From positions 1 through 13,454 of the forward strand of contig JAFCCZ010000017.1 in the NCBI GenBank assembly GCA_017609945.1: 13,454 nucleotides of DNA, read 5' to 3'. Every line of letters begins with the position of its first letter. Position 1 is the first letter of the stretch. The notes below the pieces were generated by a model that saw only the letters and a list, made by a program, of their open reading frames with translations, was not told where the DNA came from and searched no databases. This document shows, one piece after another, positions 6,786 through 12,701 of this stretch. A program made the translations under genes and the position numbers. Source of the stretch: Candidatus Iainarchaeum sp. (GTDB taxonomy: Archaea; Iainarchaeota; Iainarchaeia; Iainarchaeales; GCA-2688035).

Positions 6786-6796
6786 GATATATATAG
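6786..6796 (-). promoter_or_regulatory. TATA box for the candidate small RNA
   Basis: The element CTATATATATC is almost symmetrical. Its centre is about 26 bp from 6766, where the terminal stem of the candidate RNA begins, exactly the archaeal TATA-to-start distance. Being near-symmetrical, it could in principle also drive plus-strand transcription toward asd. Confidence 0.5.
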
Positions 6797-6846
6797 TTAA
6801 CTTCTACATAATTAATTTGTGCGAATTCCGTCGGTTTTGGAAGTGA

Positions 6847-6854
6847 TTTTAAAG
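6847..6854 (+). promoter_or_regulatory. TATA-like box for asd
   Basis: TTTTAAAG is centred about 33 bp upstream of the ATG at 6884 and predicts a start site near 6876. A leader that short favours the ATG at 6884 over the upstream in-frame GTG at 6875. Confidence 0.4.
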
Positions 6855-6883
6855 GTTTTCAGGCCGATTTTCATGTGATTGCG

Positions 6884-7924
6884 ATGAAAAGGACAAAGGT
6901 TGGGATATTGGGCGCTACCGGCGCAGTGGGCCAAAGGTTTGTGCAACTGCTTGAAGGGCACCCCTGGTTTGAGGTAACGGAACTGGCGGCAAGCGAGCGG
7001 AGCGCTGGCAAAAGCTATGCTGAAGCTGTTGAGGGACGGTGGAAGCTCAGTGCGGACATTCCGGATTACGCAAGGGAATTGCGGGTTAAAAAGTGCGAGC
7101 CAGGGCTTGACTGCGAGCTTGTTTTTGGGGCACTGGACAGCAGCGTTGCCGGTGCGATTGAAAGCGAGTTTGCTGAAGAGGGCTATTTTGTGGTGAGCAA
7201 CAGCAGAAACCACAGGTTTGACGAGGACGTGCCGCTGATGAGCGCAGAGGTTAATCCAGGGCACTTGGAGCTGCTGAAAAGGCAGAAAACAAAGGGAAAG
7301 ATTGTAACAAACAGCAACTGCACAATAATGGGGGTAACAATTGCGCTGAAGGCGCTGATGGACGCGTTTGGGCTGCAGGAGGCAATGCTCTTCAGCATGC
7401 AGGCAATAAGCGGGGCAGGCTATCCGGGGGTGCCAAGCCTGGACATTCTGGGAAACATTGTGCCGTTTATTTCGGGCGAGGAAGAGAAGACCGAGACAGA
7501 GCCGCTGAAGATTTTGGGAAAGCTGGCCGAGAAAGGGATTGAGAACGCGGGGTTCAGGATTAGTGCCCACTGCAACAGGGTTCCTGTCTACAACGGGCAC
7601 ACTGTGTGCGTTTCGGTTAAATTGGAGAAAAAGGCAAGCGTTGAGGAATTCAAGAGGGCGCTGGCGGAGTTCAGGGGAGAGCCGCAGGGGCTTAAACTGC
7701 CGTCCGCTCCGGAAAAGCCAATTGTGCTTAGGGAAGAGCCTGACAGGCCGCAGGCAAGGCTTGATTTGATGGCCGGAAAGGGCATGGTCACCACGGTGGG
7801 ACGGATTAGGGAAGACCCGTTGATGGACTTCAAGTTTGTTACACTTAGCCACAATACAATAAGGGGGGCTGCGGGAGCGGCCATTCTGAACGCTGAGCTG
7901 ATAAAGGCAAAGGAACTGATTTAA
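6884..7924 (+). CDS. asd: Aspartate-semialdehyde dehydrogenase, archaeal type (346 aa)
   Basis: Catalyses the NADPH-dependent reduction of aspartyl phosphate to aspartate semialdehyde, the branch point to lysine, threonine and methionine, in the cytoplasm. The nucleotide-binding motif GATGAVG is at residues 10-16, the catalytic cysteine is C146 in NSNCT, and the active-site histidine is probably H239 in the CNRVPVYNGHT segment. The length and SAGAGYPG-like motif (ISGAGYPGVPSLD) fit the archaeal/fungal branch of the family. The closely related malonyl-CoA reductase is a less likely alternative without Sulfolobales context. I chose the ATG because MKRTKVGILG begins the Rossmann strand directly; a GTG three codons upstream is in frame. 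The stop codon abuts the convergent V4R gene with no spacing. No other amino-acid biosynthesis gene is in view. Confidence 0.92.
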   Translation: MKRTKVGILGATGAVGQRFVQLLEGHPWFEVTELAASERSAGKSYAEAVEGRWKLSADIPDYARELRVKKCEPGLDCELVFGALDSSVAGAIESEFAEEGYFVVSNSRNHRFDEDVPLMSAEVNPGHLELLKRQKTKGKIVTNSNCTIMGVTIALKALMDAFGLQEAMLFSMQAISGAGYPGVPSLDILGNIVPFISGEEEKTETEPLKILGKLAEKGIENAGFRISAHCNRVPVYNGHTVCVSVKLEKKASVEEFKRALAEFRGEPQGLKLPSAPEKPIVLREEPDRPQARLDLMAGKGMVTTVGRIREDPLMDFKFVTLSHNTIRGAAGAAILNAELIKAKELI

Positions 7925-8488
7925 TCAGATGTCCAGCTCAAGCTGGCTTAGCACGTGCTTGTTTTCAAGGCTGAACTCGTTGGGCCTCTTTACTATGAAC
8001 TCGCAGTCGCTTTCGCCCAATGCGACGCAGTGAACCTCAACGCAGTCAACGTTTGCCTCAAACGCTTTGGAGAAAAGGCCTGCAAAGATTCCGCGGAGGA
8101 TGTGGTCGCACGGCTTTGAAACCTTTCCGTGGAGCCCGCTTCCAAAAGGGCTGTTGCTGACCTTAACAATTGCCTTCTGGTTTTTGAAATCCAGGTCAAC
8201 TGTCTTTATTTCGCCCCAGCCGCTTGCCATGAAGTAGGTTTCAAGAAAGTTGACGAGCTTTTCTCCCTTGAAGCCAAAATCCAGGCGAAATTTCTTGATG
8301 AGGCCGGTTTTTACGGATTGCTTTACCGCGGAGTAGAGCTTTTTCTGGAAATCGTCGTCCAGGGCAAGCATTCCGAGAAACAGGTCGTTGGGGGCAATTA
8401 CAAAGGGGAGGTTGAGAAGGTAGAAGTTGCTGTGCTTGTACTTCAGGGCGTTGGTGAAGATGAACTTGTCGTAGAAGGCGTTAAGCAT
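7925..8488 (-). CDS. V4R-domain protein (187 aa), partner of a winged-helix protein
   Basis: Residues about 100-170 match the V4R pattern: an SGLHGKVSKPCDH segment with C127 and H129, then VDC149VEVHC154VALGESDC162EF. This is the same C..E..C.A.G...C.F signature as in the 4286-4957 protein, although the N-terminal parts of the two are not obviously alike. The family is thought to bind small hydrophobic molecules, and the cysteines may hold a metal. The ATG follows the TAA of the winged-helix gene directly (8486-8491), so the two are co-transcribed and probably coupled. The simplest inference is a split one-component system, with a sensor here and a DNA-binding protein in the upstream gene. 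The 3' end is convergent with asd with no intergenic space. Confidence 0.75.
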   Translation of the reverse strand: MLNAFYDKFIFTNALKYKHSNFYLLNLPFVIAPNDLFLGMLALDDDFQKKLYSAVKQSVKTGLIKKFRLDFGFKGEKLVNFLETYFMASGWGEIKTVDLDFKNQKAIVKVSNSPFGSGLHGKVSKPCDHILRGIFAGLFSKAFEANVDCVEVHCVALGESDCEFIVKRPNEFSLENKHVLSQLELDI

Positions 8489-8809
8489 TTACTCCACCTT
8501 CCCCTCCAGGATTGCGTGAACCGCGCGAAGCCTCTCGGCCTTCATTGGCCAAACCACCAGGGCGTTTCCCATTCGCTTGCTCAGCAAAAGCCTTTTCTCA
8601 ACAAGCTTCTTGAGATAGTAGGCGTATTTTGTGCTGGCCTTTTTCTTGGATTCCCTGCTGCCAAGCTCTTCCTTAAAGTGCCCTGCAACCTCAATGGCGG
8701 AGGTCGGCCAGGTTTCAAGAACAAACTCGTAAATTTCACTCTCCTTGGTGGAGAGCGGGGGCTGGGGAAAATGCAGAAGACTTTCTGGCTTGACAGAATT
8801 TGAAGCCAT
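8489..8809 (-). CDS. Small winged-helix DNA-binding protein (106 aa), first gene of a V4R operon
   Basis: A compact winged helix at residues about 20-90: PLSTKESEIYEFVLETWPTS as first helix, SAIEVAGHFKEEL as second, a basic KKKASTKYAYYLKKLVEKRLL recognition helix, and a wing ending in ALVVWP. The PLSxKExxIY opening recalls PadR/MarR-like archaeal regulators and, loosely, the four larger paralogues in this window, but there is no C-terminal effector domain. The V4R gene starts at the very next base after its stop and probably supplies sensing. The TATA-like box at 8835-8846 predicts a leader of a few bases before the ATG at 8809. A near-palindrome lies just upstream of that box. Confidence 0.75.
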   Translation of the reverse strand: MASNSVKPESLLHFPQPPLSTKESEIYEFVLETWPTSAIEVAGHFKEELGSRESKKKASTKYAYYLKKLVEKRLLLSKRMGNALVVWPMKAERLRAVHAILEGKVE

Positions 8810-8834
8810 AATGGGCTAAATGAGTGCAGCATAG

Positions 8835-8871
8835 TATAAAAATATAACTATTTATTCTGGCATGGCAGAAT
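8835..8871 (-). promoter_or_regulatory. Promoter of the winged-helix/V4R operon with upstream near-palindrome
   Basis: On the minus strand an 18-bp near-palindrome (8854-8871) with arms ATTCTG and CAGAAT around a central CATG precedes a TATA-like AT-rich box (8835-8846), which is about 30 bp before the ATG. The only symmetry breaks are the two bases beside the central CATG. Position just upstream of the box suits an activator site or autoregulatory operator. It is not followed by a T-tract, so a terminator role for the preceding ZIP-like gene is less likely. Confidence 0.45.
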
Positions 8872-8883
8872 TTTACTTTTTCC

Positions 8884-9585
8884 CTACAGAAGCAGGGCTT
8901 TGAGCCCAACCAGCATGGCAAGGCTTACTGCAACGCCAAGGCCAAATGCCCAGAGCTTTCCTTTTTTTCCTGTGGGAATCATGTCCCTTATCACAATATA
9001 GAGAAGGGATCCGATCACAAATGAGAACAGCAGGTAGTAAATGTTTTTGGCGGGACTGAGAATGAATGCAAAGGCAACCCCTATTACCGGTGAGAGCGGA
9101 AGCAACAGGCCAAATGGGCTTTTTCTGGAGTAGACTTCGTCAAGGTGGTTCAGTGAGAACGAGCTTGAAACAGTGTGCAAAATAAGGGGGATGAAAATTA
9201 TTGCGCCAAAGAGGTAATTGGGAACTGTTAGTGTAAGGTAGAGGGCCATTCCGACGGTGAAGTGGTCAAAAAAGAAGCCAAGGGCGTGAATCTCCTTTAG
9301 GTCAGCCAAAAGCTCTCGCTTGTTTGTGATGTGTTGGTAAACGTACTTTTCGCCCACGTGGAACAGGACAAACCCAAAAAGCATTGCTATGAAAATTCCT
9401 TCTCCCGCAAACTCCATGCCCTTAAAGAGCTCTGGGAAAAGGTCGAGGAAAATGAACGGGATGAAGATCCCGGCCGAAAAAGAGATGAGCTCGGCATGGT
9501 GCCTTTCAATTCTTGGACTGTATTCCTCACTGAAAAAGTGCAGGATAGAAAGAATTACGGCAAGCCCAAAAGCAATCAGCGCCAT
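8884..9585 (-). CDS. ZIP-like polytopic membrane protein (233 aa)
   Basis: About seven or eight hydrophobic segments fill the 233 residues, with the layout of ZIP metal transporters. An ISFSAGIFIPFIFLDLFPEL segment (34-53) matches ZIP helix 2. FDHFTVGMAL (106-115) sits where helix 4 normally reads HNFxDGxA. ILHTV (135-139) sits at the helix 5 HE(I/V)P site. The key ligands are altered: His to Asp and Asp to Val in helix 4, and the Glu after His137 is lost in helix 5. It may carry a different cation, transport weakly, or have another function. HH at 29-30 and H100 remain as possible metal contacts. The start ATG is about 30 bp from a palindromic TATA-like element shared with the divergent PHP gene. 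Confidence 0.65.
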   Translation of the reverse strand: MALIAFGLAVILSILHFFSEEYSPRIERHHAELISFSAGIFIPFIFLDLFPELFKGMEFAGEGIFIAMLFGFVLFHVGEKYVYQHITNKRELLADLKEIHALGFFFDHFTVGMALYLTLTVPNYLFGAIIFIPLILHTVSSSFSLNHLDEVYSRKSPFGLLLPLSPVIGVAFAFILSPAKNIYYLLFSFVIGSLLYIVIRDMIPTGKKGKLWAFGLGVAVSLAMLVGLKALLL

Positions 9586-9607
9586 AGTTTTAAGATGCGT
9601 GTTTCTG

Positions 9608-9621
9608 CTTAAAAGCTTTTA
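9608..9621. promoter_or_regulatory. Shared palindromic TATA element for divergent genes
   Basis: The palindrome AAAAGCTTTT (9611-9620) with flanking T and A bases lies between the starts at 9585 (minus) and 9639 (plus). Its centre is about 30 bp from the first and 24 bp from the second ATG, so both transcripts would start at or within a few bases of the start codon. No other TATA candidate is present in the 53-bp gap. Confidence 0.5.
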
Positions 9622-9638
9622 CCGCATCAATTTTAGGT

Positions 9639-10664
9639 ATGTCGGTGCTAACTATTGACCTTCACACCCACCTGCTTGAAATGGGCGTAAAGCCAAAGGA
9701 TTTTTGGAAAGCGGCGAGGGAACGGGGCCTTGACGCGGTTGCAATAACAGAGCACGTGGAGGAAGACCCTGTTCTCGCATACTATAAACTGGTGGGAGAA
9801 AAGCCCAAAGGGATTCTGCTGATTCCTGGAATGGAGCTCAACACAAGCATTGGGCACGTTATTGCGCTGGGGAGTTCTCCAAAAATTTACGAAGAACCGG
9901 GTTTTCTTAAAGTTGGACTGGGCATTGAAAAGGCCCTGAAGCTTGCGAAAAAGCACGGGGTTCTGTTGAGTGTTGCCCACCCCTGGGGATTCGGCCACGA
10001 CAGCGCCTCGTACATTATTGGGGAAAAGAGGCTGGAAAAGTTTGTTGAGGAAAACAGGATTGGGGTGGAAACCTTCAACGGGATGATCGGGCACATTGAA
10101 AACCTTGTGTTTGGCACAAATTGGGTTAAGCGGCCGCTTAACTTCTTTGACTTCCTTGAAAAGAACAGGATTGCGAAGAAGACCAGGCTTGACAGGGTAG
10201 GGACAAGACTTAAGGAAAAGCTTGGCAGCAAGAGCAAGGAAGCCATTGAAAGGTGCGTGAAACCGGTTGAACTGGGAAAAAAGGCCGCGTTTGTTACCGC
10301 CGGAAGCGATGCCCACTACCCCAACAGGATTGGAAGCGGGGTCCTAAAGCTGAATGTTGAAGCCGAAGAAATTGACAACCGGGCGGTTCTGGACGCGCTC
10401 CTGAAAAAAGACAACGTGGTTTGGGCCGGGCCCGGGATTGAGGAAACAGAAAGCGGGGAATTAAGGCTTGTGAGCGGGCCGCCGAGCAAAAAGGAAGTGA
10501 TTCTTGGATTAAAGTATGCGACAATCTCAAAGGGCAGGAAGGGAATTGCCAAGATTGGAAAGAGGGGAAAAAAGGAAATAGTGAAGATTGGGGCAAAGGG
10601 CAGGAAGGGAATAGTGAACATTGGCGCGAAAATTAAGAAACGGATTAAGAGGAAGAGAAAATGA
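9639..10664 (+). CDS. PHP-domain metal-dependent phosphoesterase with basic repeat tail (341 aa)
   Basis: The PHP fold is clear from its metal ligands in order: DLHTH (D7, H9, H11), TEH (E38, H39), GMELN (E66), H73, AHPWG (H114), ETFNG (E144) and GSDAH (D224, H226). PHP proteins hydrolyse phosphoesters using two or three metal ions, and some act on nucleotides, RNA or sugar phosphates; the substrate here is unknown. Residues 298-341 add a lysine/arginine-rich tail of four 11-residue units of the type KGRKGIxKIGx, the last one nearly all basic. It may bind nucleic acid or membranes. The DNA shows a matching 18-bp direct repeat 66 bp apart. The ATG lies about 24 bp after a shared TATA element (leaderless), and its stop overlaps the next gene's ATG. 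Confidence 0.85.
   Translation: MSVLTIDLHTHLLEMGVKPKDFWKAARERGLDAVAITEHVEEDPVLAYYKLVGEKPKGILLIPGMELNTSIGHVIALGSSPKIYEEPGFLKVGLGIEKALKLAKKHGVLLSVAHPWGFGHDSASYIIGEKRLEKFVEENRIGVETFNGMIGHIENLVFGTNWVKRPLNFFDFLEKNRIAKKTRLDRVGTRLKEKLGSKSKEAIERCVKPVELGKKAAFVTAGSDAHYPNRIGSGVLKLNVEAEEIDNRAVLDALLKKDNVVWAGPGIEETESGELRLVSGPPSKKEVILGLKYATISKGRKGIAKIGKRGKKEIVKIGAKGRKGIVNIGAKIKKRIKRKRK
10529..10612 (+). repeat. Direct repeat encoding the 11-residue basic units
   Basis: An 18-bp sequence AAAGGGCAGGAAGGGAAT occurs at 10529-10546 and again at 10595-10612, exactly 66 bp (22 codons) apart and in the same reading frame. A degenerate copy lies between them. This indicates growth of the PHP protein's tail by tandem duplication. 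Confidence 0.7.
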
Positions 10665-11071
10665 AGGTAGCTGTTTACCCTGACATGAAAGCTGGCGAGA
10701 TTCCGGTGGAAACTGATGCAATCCACCTCGTGAGGCCGCTTGGGAGAAAAAAGATTGAAAAGCTCTTGAAAAGGTGCCCTGGGTGCAGGGAAGTAAGCCT
10801 TAGCAAAAGCTGCCTTAAGAGGCTTGGACCGAAGACAAAGAGTTTTCTAAAAAAGGCTGGGGTTGGCCTCAGTGTTGAGTCAAGGCGGGGCAGGGCGATT
10901 GGGATCTCACTTGAAAAGATGCTGCACGCAATTGAGCTGAGGAAAGATTACCAGAGTTTGAGGGAGATTGAAAGGCTTACCGAGATTCCGAAGAGCACGG
11001 TGCACTATTTGGTAAGGTATGCCCACCGCGACAAGGTGAAGAAAGGGGATGCGACAATCTACCTGAAGTGA
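10661..11071 (+). CDS. DUF1699-like archaeal protein with C-terminal helix-turn-helix (136 aa)
   Basis: The start overlaps the PHP stop (ATGA, 10661-10664), so translation is probably coupled. Residues 1-80 resemble archaeal DUF1699 proteins: a short strand with IHLVRPLGRKKIEKLL, then RCPGCREVSLSKSCLKRL, then a KSFLKKAGVGL segment. Residues 96-122 (DYQSLREIERLTEIPKSTVHYLVRYA) form a convincing helix-turn-helix with a P-K-S-T-V recognition helix. Cys39 and Cys42 form a CPGC pair, and Cys51 follows. The family has no established function. The HTH and operon position suggest nucleic-acid binding linked to the PHP enzyme. The last 13 bp overlap the convergent YggS-family gene. DUF1699 assignment is from memory of the family pattern and is only moderately certain. 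Confidence 0.65.
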   Translation: MKVAVYPDMKAGEIPVETDAIHLVRPLGRKKIEKLLKRCPGCREVSLSKSCLKRLGPKTKSFLKKAGVGLSVESRRGRAIGISLEKMLHAIELRKDYQSLREIERLTEIPKSTVHYLVRYAHRDKVKKGDATIYLK

Positions 11072-11730
11072 TTTCGGGGCAAAGCTTTTCCAAAGACCGC
11101 GGTGCCAAGCCTAATCATGGTGGAACCCTCTTCCACCGCAACCGCAAAATCGTTGCTCATTCCCATACTCAGCTCTTTAAGGGAGAGCTGCCCGGCAAGC
11201 TGCTTCATTTTTTGGAAGTACGGCCTTGCCTGCTCTGCCTCAACAAACGGGGCCATGCAGAAAAGCCCGCGAATTTTAATGTTTGAAAGCTGGCTGATTT
11301 CTTGGTATAGGGGAGCAACGTTTTCCTGGAGAACCCCAAACTTTGTTTTCTCTTTTGCTATATTTACCTCAATGAAAATTGGAAATGGTTTTTCTGCCGC
11401 ATCATTGATTTTGCACGCAAGCTTAACCGAATCAACCGATTGAATGCAGTCAAAGAGCTCAACCGCCTTTTTTGCCTTGTTGCTCTGCAGGTGGCCGATG
11501 AAGTGCCACTCCGCTTCCGGCAGCTCTGCGATTTTTTTCTCAGCCTCCTGCAGGTAGTTTTCACCGCAGATGGAAACTCCGGCTGAGACCGCTTCTTTGA
11601 TTTGTTCAATGCTTCTGCCTTTTGTGGCCGCAAGAATTGAAATTTCACTGGAAACCCTGCCTGCTTTCGAACAAGCAGAATTTATTTGTTGCCTTATTTT
11701 GAGAATGTTTTCTTCAATTAGATTAGACAT
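11059..11730 (-). CDS. YggS/PLPBP-family pyridoxal 5'-phosphate-binding protein (223 aa)
   Basis: A single-domain TIM-barrel PLP-binding protein that keeps free PLP and amino-acid balance in the cytoplasm and has no known catalytic reaction. The expected motifs are all present in order: the PLP lysine K37 in ILAATKGRS, GENYLQEA, WHFIGHLQSNKAK, IEVNIAKEKTKFG, a MSMGMSNDF-like phosphate-binding segment (LSMGMSNDFAVAVEEGSTMIRLGT) and a closing FG. Length is normal for the family. The family is mainly bacterial and eukaryotic, so its presence suggests lateral transfer or one of the archaeal lineages that keep it. A TATA-like stretch (11733-11745) lies too close to this ATG for the usual spacing. 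The preceding gene ends in a strong terminator, so the promoter is uncertain. Confidence 0.9.
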   Translation of the reverse strand: MSNLIEENILKIRQQINSACSKAGRVSSEISILAATKGRSIEQIKEAVSAGVSICGENYLQEAEKKIAELPEAEWHFIGHLQSNKAKKAVELFDCIQSVDSVKLACKINDAAEKPFPIFIEVNIAKEKTKFGVLQENVAPLYQEISQLSNIKIRGLFCMAPFVEAEQARPYFQKMKQLAGQLSLKELSMGMSNDFAVAVEEGSTMIRLGTAVFGKALPRNHFR

Positions 11731-11738
11731 TGTATAAA

Positions 11739-11782
11739 TTAATAAAGAAAAAGAAAGAAAAAGGGAAGCTTATTTAGCTTCC
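11739..11782 (-). terminator. Hairpin plus T-rich terminator embedded in the protease stop codon
   Basis: On the minus strand a perfect 7-bp stem GGAAGCT/AGCTTCC with a 5-base loop (11764-11782) is followed by a T-rich tract (about 11739-11763). The left arm contains the last codons and stop of the protease (Gly-Ser-TAA). Hairpin plus T-tract is the form of an intrinsic terminator; in archaea the T-tract alone may suffice. Confidence 0.65.
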
Positions 11783-12631
11783 GTAGAGTTTTTGAATTCC
11801 TGTTATGTCCCCTGCTTCAAGGCTTCTCTTCTTTGTTTCGCCCTCTGTGCTGTAGCCGTACATTGTTTCTTCCGCGCAGCTGTTTTCGTATAGGTCGTCT
11901 AAACCAAGGCCGTGACCTATTTCGTGCACTGCAATGTTCTGCAAGTCCATCACGTTTGGGTCTGTGTCTGCGTTTCCCCATTCGAAGTCTGTGTCAAAGA
12001 GAACGTCGAATTCAATAATTCTTCTGTTTTTCGGTGGTCCGGAAAAGTAACCCCAGGTTACGGCTATTCCAATTACGCCTGGCTCTGGATAGTCGCCGAA
12101 AAGCAACTCGTTTCTTCCGTCCGGAGCGTCGTCATCCCAGCTCGCTGCATAGTCAACTGTGTAGCCACTGAACAGGCTTGTTCCTGTGTGCGCATCCCAT
12201 TCCTCTGCACCAGCGGAAATTGCACTTACTACAAAGCTTTCGCTTAATCCAAAGGGATTGTCCGGGTCTATTACGTAACCTTGTGGCAGCTCTTTCCATT
12301 CAACACCGCGTCCGATGAAACCGTAGCAGGATGATTTTGGCTCTTCGCCTCCTCTCTTGCAATCTGAACAACTTTTGTTTTCCCCTGCATCACACACCCC
12401 ATCGTTGTTACACGGTGGTTTTGCGTAGTGAATGAACACCTTTTTCTCCAAACCAGGCGGGGTCAAAACAAGGTGATCGCCAACCCTTTCAATCACTGGC
12501 GACTTGTCTGCTTTAGATTGCTCTTTTGCCCTATCTGATGCCGGAATAAGCATTGCCGCTGCAACTGTAACTGAAACTGTTAGTAGCGCGATAAGCAAGA
12601 GACTAATTAACCAAGTTTTTGATTTCAACAA
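11774..12631 (-). CDS. Secreted metzincin (matrixin-like) zinc metalloprotease (285 aa)
   Basis: An exported endopeptidase. Residues 1-27 are a signal peptide or membrane anchor (basic start, then WLISLLLIALLTVSVTVAAA). Residues 74-91 are a Cys-rich motif, CNNDGVCDAGE...CSDC, common in archaeal surface proteins and possibly calcium-binding. The catalytic part spans about 108-284, with HEIGHGLGLDD (236-246): H236 and H240 as zinc ligands, E237 as base, and D246 at the third ligand position where most matrixins have His. The ETMYGYS segment (255-261) supplies the Met-turn. A snapalysin-like Asp ligand is one reading. The start is a TTG at 12631 preceded at 6 bp by a perfect Shine-Dalgarno GGAGGTGA; a second TTG follows immediately. 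The substrate is unknown. Confidence 0.85.
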   Translation of the reverse strand: MLKSKTWLISLLLIALLTVSVTVAAAMLIPASDRAKEQSKADKSPVIERVGDHLVLTPPGLEKKVFIHYAKPPCNNDGVCDAGENKSCSDCKRGGEEPKSSCYGFIGRGVEWKELPQGYVIDPDNPFGLSESFVVSAISAGAEEWDAHTGTSLFSGYTVDYAASWDDDAPDGRNELLFGDYPEPGVIGIAVTWGYFSGPPKNRRIIEFDVLFDTDFEWGNADTDPNVMDLQNIAVHEIGHGLGLDDLYENSCAEETMYGYSTEGETKKRSLEAGDITGIQKLYGS

Positions 12632-12634
12632 ATT

Positions 12635-12642
12635 TCACCTCC
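12635..12642 (-). promoter_or_regulatory. Strong Shine-Dalgarno deciding a TTG start
   Basis: The minus strand carries GGAGGTGA, an 8-base match to the anti-Shine-Dalgarno of 16S rRNA, just before a TTG codon at 12631-12629. It contrasts with the leaderless arrangement of most genes here. A TATA-like TTTAAA at 12682-12687 implies a leader of about 30 bases that includes this site. Confidence 0.75.
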
Positions 12643-12701
12643 CATTTATTAGAACTCTGATAATATTATGTTCAAAATCAATTTAAAGTAACAGTTTTTA
12701 G

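Noticed and set aside
6812..7852. Long minus-strand open frame opposite asd
   Set aside because: It is a shadow of asd: the plus strand encodes a complete dehydrogenase with its catalytic motifs, while the opposite frame gives a low-complexity, Cys/His/Pro-rich product without domains.
8129..8803. Plus-strand frame of 224 codons opposite the winged-helix/V4R operon
   Set aside because: It spans the junction of two supported minus-strand genes, and its translation shows no domain pattern.
9648..10316. Minus-strand frames opposite the PHP gene, and similar ones at 10294-10726
   Set aside because: These are antisense shadows of the PHP coding sequence, which has all its metal ligands in the expected order.
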